DNA from: Collybia mongolica
Taxonomy: Eukaryota > Basidiomycota > Agaricomycetes > Agaricales > Clitocybaceae
Reading direction: 5' to 3'
DNA length: 64,000 nucleotides
NCBI GenBank assembly: GCA_013420905.1
Contig: JAAXNY010000012.1
Coordinates: 186,001-250,000, forward strand
Shown: positions 60,629 through 64,000 of the stretch, one piece after another
Position numbering within the stretch: position 1 is the stretch's first letter
How the letters are laid out: each line of letters opens with the position of its first letter
Notes under the pieces: model-generated
The model's database searches: none
Told to the model about the DNA's origin: nothing
What the model saw: only the letters and a program-made list of their open reading frames with translations
Position numbers and translations under genes: made by a program

Positions 60629-60974
60629 CAAGTGGCGTTGCTTTGTAGTTTGTCTATCTTTATCATACAGCCCTGCTTCGAGGATAATATAACTTCATTA
60701 TTGAGGGCCTGACGTAACATAGACACAAGGGATATAAGTACAAGAACAAGTGGTGTGCGTACAAGTACATATACAGGGATGCATGATCTACAGGCTTGGT
60801 ACGCAGACATCGAACAAGGAGAAAGGATAGTTCCAAAGCCTCAGTGTACATACACACAGGGCGTCACAATTCATCACATAGTAGTCCGTCCGATACAGTA
60901 TAATCAACCCGAGAGGCGAGCTAAAGTGAAACCAGTCCGAACAAGGGCGGACAAAGACGCCAGCTCAGCCAACA
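60629..60974. other. Convergent intergenic gap
   Basis: 3' flanks of the SDR and the reverse hypothetical gene; nothing recognised. Confidence 0.4.
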
Positions 60975-62742
60975 TTACCTCTTTCCTATTGGAATATTTT
61001 CATTCATATCGGTGACCTGACGTCCTAGGTTCATGTTGCTGAGCGCGTCCACGACGTCCGATGCCGGTGCCCCAACGGCAGAATTCCACACAGAGCCCGT
61101 CCCTAAGCCCGTCACAGCAGGTGGCGCAGGAGACATTGCTTTCCATTTGCTCAGGGTGAACTTGTTCGCCTGTTCCAGCAGCGCCCTGTACATGGTGTTG
61201 TTGAATCCCACACACTGGAGGCCAACACATGCGACCTTGAGAGCGCCCGCCGCGTATAGTTGGGCTACTTCGTAGACATTCTGGGGAGAGGTATTCTTGC
61301 GGGCTGAAATGGTGTCCTTAACAATTGCCTGGGCTGTCTGCGGAAATAGAACCTATGAGCTCAAAGGAGGGACGACCAGGAACGATCGCACCTCTGATGG
61401 CAGCTCCGACCATTCCTTCACGTTGAGGGTATCCATCAGAAAAGCTTTATATATACCAGCATAGTACCAAGTCCCATCTTTATTATAGAAGCATTCTGAT
61501 AGAAGGGTTGATGGTGTTAAAATGCACAGCGAAAATATCATACCTGTTGGTTTATTCATCCGCGCGATGACGTCGACCGGGGTCCACCGATGAGCTGTGG
61601 CCACCCGCGGGTTAGTGCTGCATTTGAAGACAGGTGCATAGAAGTATCCATGCTCCTCGCGTTCCGGACACCAGAGGGTCGTAAGCGCATAGAATAGGCG
61701 GTAGTTGGCCAATCTGCACACTGACAAGTCAGTGGGACCCAATCATCCCATTGATCAACCCACGTAGTTCTAAGCGGCTATATGCGGTTCACCAATAAGT
61801 TTGATGGCGCATATAATTGGTGCGAAAGTTACCCCAGACATGCTAGACAGGAATTCTTGCAACGTGAACGATACTGGGATGCTGAGAGGGCTAAGGGTGT
61901 CTTCCGGAACCTCCTTTGGCAGAGGAAGAGAGGCGAGGATGGTATTTCTGGCTTTGACCATATCTAGGGGTTCGTCCAATTTGAGGGCTGGAAAGGTTCC
62001 CTAGCTCGAGAATTAGAGTGTACTTTGATCAGACGATTACAGGAGTACTCCGGTATCAGAGGGGTCCTCAACTCCGAGCGTTGATATAGAGCTATGCAAC
62101 GAGCTTTGAGATAGACCTGGTGAGGGAAGAGGAGGCCTCGACGGATCAGCTGGGATATTGTGGAGCTGGGGATTATTTGTCGCCATATCGTCGAGGTTCT
62201 GCATAAATCTGAAGAAAGTTACCAATCTAGGGCATAGAAGCGCACCTTCAATGTCCCCTCGTCGTAGCTAGGAGGTGGGTCAGGAAATTTCAGCAGACCA
62301 GATGGCCTCTCTTTCAAGGACTTAATTTCATCCCGCAGGCGCTTGATGGTGTTCTCCAATCCCGACATTCCATCTTTCATCCGTGGAGCCTCGATTTTTT
62401 CCCCTCCAGGACCCGTTTTGAATGGAAATGGGGAATCGCCTCTCGGTTCCTGCTGGATTTGCTTTTGCAGGTGCTCGATGAGCACGGTTTTCTCATGAAT
62501 CGATTCGTACGCGTCTACGAGACGCTGGACCACGGCGTCGCGAGCATTCATCGCCTCAGTCACCTTGCGCCTTTCAGTTTGAATTTCTATGACCATATCG
62601 ACGACGCGAAACGAATCCTGCGGGTAAGTATTAGGCATATGAAACGAGAAAGGTAGGATATATGCTCCACCGCCATTACTGTCGGTTCAACCTCCTTCTT
62701 CAGCTGTAGGAGATCACTCAGGTCTGCATGCGTTATCGCCAT
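60975..62742 (-). CDS. Agaricomycete hypothetical protein, possibly DUF6697 type
   Basis: Eight exons: 62742-62671, 62617-62246, 62198-62049, 62000-61833, 61769-61760 (10 nt), 61720-61544, 61495-61392 and 61337-60975, giving 471 aa in one frame. Residues 1-150 are a charged coiled-coil region (RLVDAYESIHEKTVLIEHLQ and ENTIKRLRDEIKSLKE). A Pro/Ser-rich linker follows. The conserved C-terminal domain starts around FTLQEFLSSMSG and contains RLANYRLFYALTTLWCPE, FKCSTNPRVATAHRW, ECFYNKDGTWYYAGIYKAF, KEWSEL and AAGALKVACVGLQCVGFN. The pattern of an aromatic Y.G.Y..F strand followed by EW resembles what I remember of the mushroom DUF6697 domain, but I cannot verify it. No catalytic motif is known. 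The 10-nt exon rests on frame logic and a 39-nt intron and is the weakest point. Confidence 0.7.
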
Positions 62743-63102
62743 AGGATTCGTATAATGGAAATACGACGATTTTTCAAGCACAAAGGAGTCAAGGCACAAC
62801 CGCGGACTCGGAAGTTTAGGAGTGTGGGAATAATAATTTCACGTTTTCCGATAAGCGAAAGTCAAATATTCGCGTCCAACCCAAGGACTTGTCAAGGACA
62901 ATTAGATATCATTCAAATCGAAGGGAGAATATAACTAGATGGGTATGGCTCCCTAATACAGAGTGTATAGTATGCCGAAGTTACAATGTGCAACAGGGTG
63001 GTGTGTACAGGATTCAAGAATAATTCAAGAGACTCACGAGCATCAAAAAAAGAGAAACAGGCCACGAAGCCTGAAGAACAAGATTCCAGCCAAGGCCCGC
63101 AT
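62743..63102. other. Intergenic gap upstream of the hypothetical gene
   Basis: Holds the promoter of the reverse hypothetical gene and the 3' UTR of the P450; no motif is singled out. Confidence 0.35.
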
Positions 63103-64000
63103 TCAACGACGCACAATAGACCACCCCACCCACCCCTCCCGACCTCCAATTTGAGGTCCCCCCACCACCTGATAATCGGAACCATCCTGAACGCGATCCA
63201 GGATGGCCCCGACTATGATGGCTGCAGCCATCGGCGCCCAGGACGCGGCCACGCAGCGATGCCGCCCATACCCAAACACGAATGCCATAGCATTGACCTG
63301 ATCTTGCGAGAAGCCCGAGGCGTGATGTCGCGAGGGATTGAATTCAGCAGCATCTGTTCCCCAGATATTCGACCGTAGCACGGTTCCTATATCCGCACAT
63401 TCACGGATAAGGTAACCGAAAGATTCTGGGACAAGGTTTTGCAGACAGTGCGGTAAGACAGAGCTAAAGACGTTGATGAAGGCCGCGCGAATGATGTGTT
63501 TGGAAGGAGGGTAAAGTCTCATGGCTTCCGAAACCATCGCCTCGGCGCTAGGGCGAGACTTGTCCTCGAAAAGGCGGAACTGGGCTATTGTTGGATGACT
63601 GTGAAGGCTTTCAAAGGTTTCGCGCGACATACAGTCGTGATGGATGTGCGCGATCGTAGTGGCGACTACTCGCCAGAGCGTCTCCCAAACGGGAATCACA
63701 TAATCCAATGGGTTAGGGTAGGTGTCTTTATCAGTCATCAAACGACGTAAATGATGATTAAGAGAAGGGAGTAAATGGTCAGGAATGCGTTCGGGCTTCT
63801 TCGAGAGTGCCCATAGCTCTGTAATGAGAGCAGCAACTACCTGTATGTCGCCCGAATCCAGCTCGGCAACATCGACGTCAACGTCCAACAAGCCTACGAG
63901 CGCAACTCGTAGGGTAACGTCTTGGACGAAGACGTCGAAATTTGAAAGCGAGCTGGCAGGCAGAGCTGCATCTACAGCCCGCATAGCTACCTGTTGAAAA
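63103..64000 (-). CDS. Cytochrome P450, 3' part; continues beyond the window
   Basis: A reverse frame of about 293 codons ends at 63103 and is cut by the window edge; CAACAG at about 63990 looks like the acceptor of this last exon. The ExxR motif is EAMRLYPPSKHI, a meander-like TDAAEFNPSRHHASG follows, and the haem-ligand segment is FVFGYGRHRCVAASWAP (F-x-x-G-x-x-x-C). It lacks the usual PERF spelling. The I-helix threonine motif is not clear: the sequence TLWRVVATTIAHIHHD lies in that position. Presumably an ER-bound haem monooxygenase, though the missing N-terminus hides the membrane anchor. Substrate unknown. Confidence 0.85.
   Translation of the reverse strand, partial: FQQVAMRAVDAALPASSLSNFDVFVQDVTLRVALVGLLDVDVDVAELDSGDIQVVAALITELWALSKKPERIPDHLLPSLNHHLRRLMTDKDTYPNPLDYVIPVWETLWRVVATTIAHIHHDCMSRETFESLHSHPTIAQFRLFEDKSRPSAEAMVSEAMRLYPPSKHIIRAAFINVFSSVLPHCLQNLVPESFGYLIRECADIGTVLRSNIWGTDAAEFNPSRHHASGFSQDQVNAMAFVFGYGRHRCVAASWAPMAAAIIVGAILDRVQDGSDYQVVGGPQIGGREGWVGWSIVRR

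Noticed and set aside
1..64000. CRISPR array, riboswitch or bacterial operon features
   Set aside because: None seen; the sequence is eukaryotic with spliceosomal introns throughout.

Overview
The window is nuclear DNA of a mushroom-forming basidiomycete (Agaricomycetes type). Genes are dense, carry many 45-60 nt GT-AG introns including micro-exons of 10-15 nt, and encode families typical of that group: small TKL-like kinases, a multi-TM membrane protein, an F-box/LRR-like protein, tannase, P450 and SDR. The species cannot be named from the sequence.

Layout: 1-4.4 kb holds a small TKL-like kinase (copy 1, +) and a secreted tannase/feruloyl esterase (-). 5.3-6.9 kb is a seven-helix-type membrane protein. 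6.9-9.9 kb has no convincing gene. 9.9-12.3 kb encodes a membrane-anchored protein with ten exact 81-bp repeats. 13.9-26.3 kb holds copies (A, B, C and scrap D) of one unrecognised gene family, all broken to different degrees, interleaved with an inositol polyphosphate multikinase (IPMK copy 1, +), an uncertain gene at 18.8-19.7 kb, a tRNA-like scrap and a 64-aa zinc-ribbon-like protein.

About 24.2-44.9 kb is an AT-rich, strongly CpG-depleted transposon graveyard. Inside it sit recognisable elements: a hAT-like MITE (27308-27880, 8-bp TSD), a 5'-truncated LINE with poly(A) and a 15-bp TSD (29266-30343), and a 2.08-kb DNA transposon with 23-bp TIRs, 5-bp TSD and a Tnp2-type transposase remnant (32853-34932). 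There are also GC-rich terminal-type hairpins and subterminal repeat clusters. The LINE and the TIR element keep CpGs while their surroundings have almost none, so they look like younger insertions.

45.2-64 kb is gene-dense again: IPMK copy 2 (-), a small divergent ORF, TKL-like kinase copy 2 (+), an F-box protein (-), a 1943-aa intersectin-like endocytic scaffold (EH, WH2, SH3, SH3, DH, PH; Cryptococcus Cin1 type), a 12-exon SDR, an eight-exon gene possibly of DUF6697 type, and the 3' end of a P450. The two kinases and the two IPMKs are local paralogue pairs with conserved intron positions. Four introns in three genes appear to use GC-AG splice sites. All exon models were made by hand from splice consensus, reading-frame continuity and paralogue comparison.
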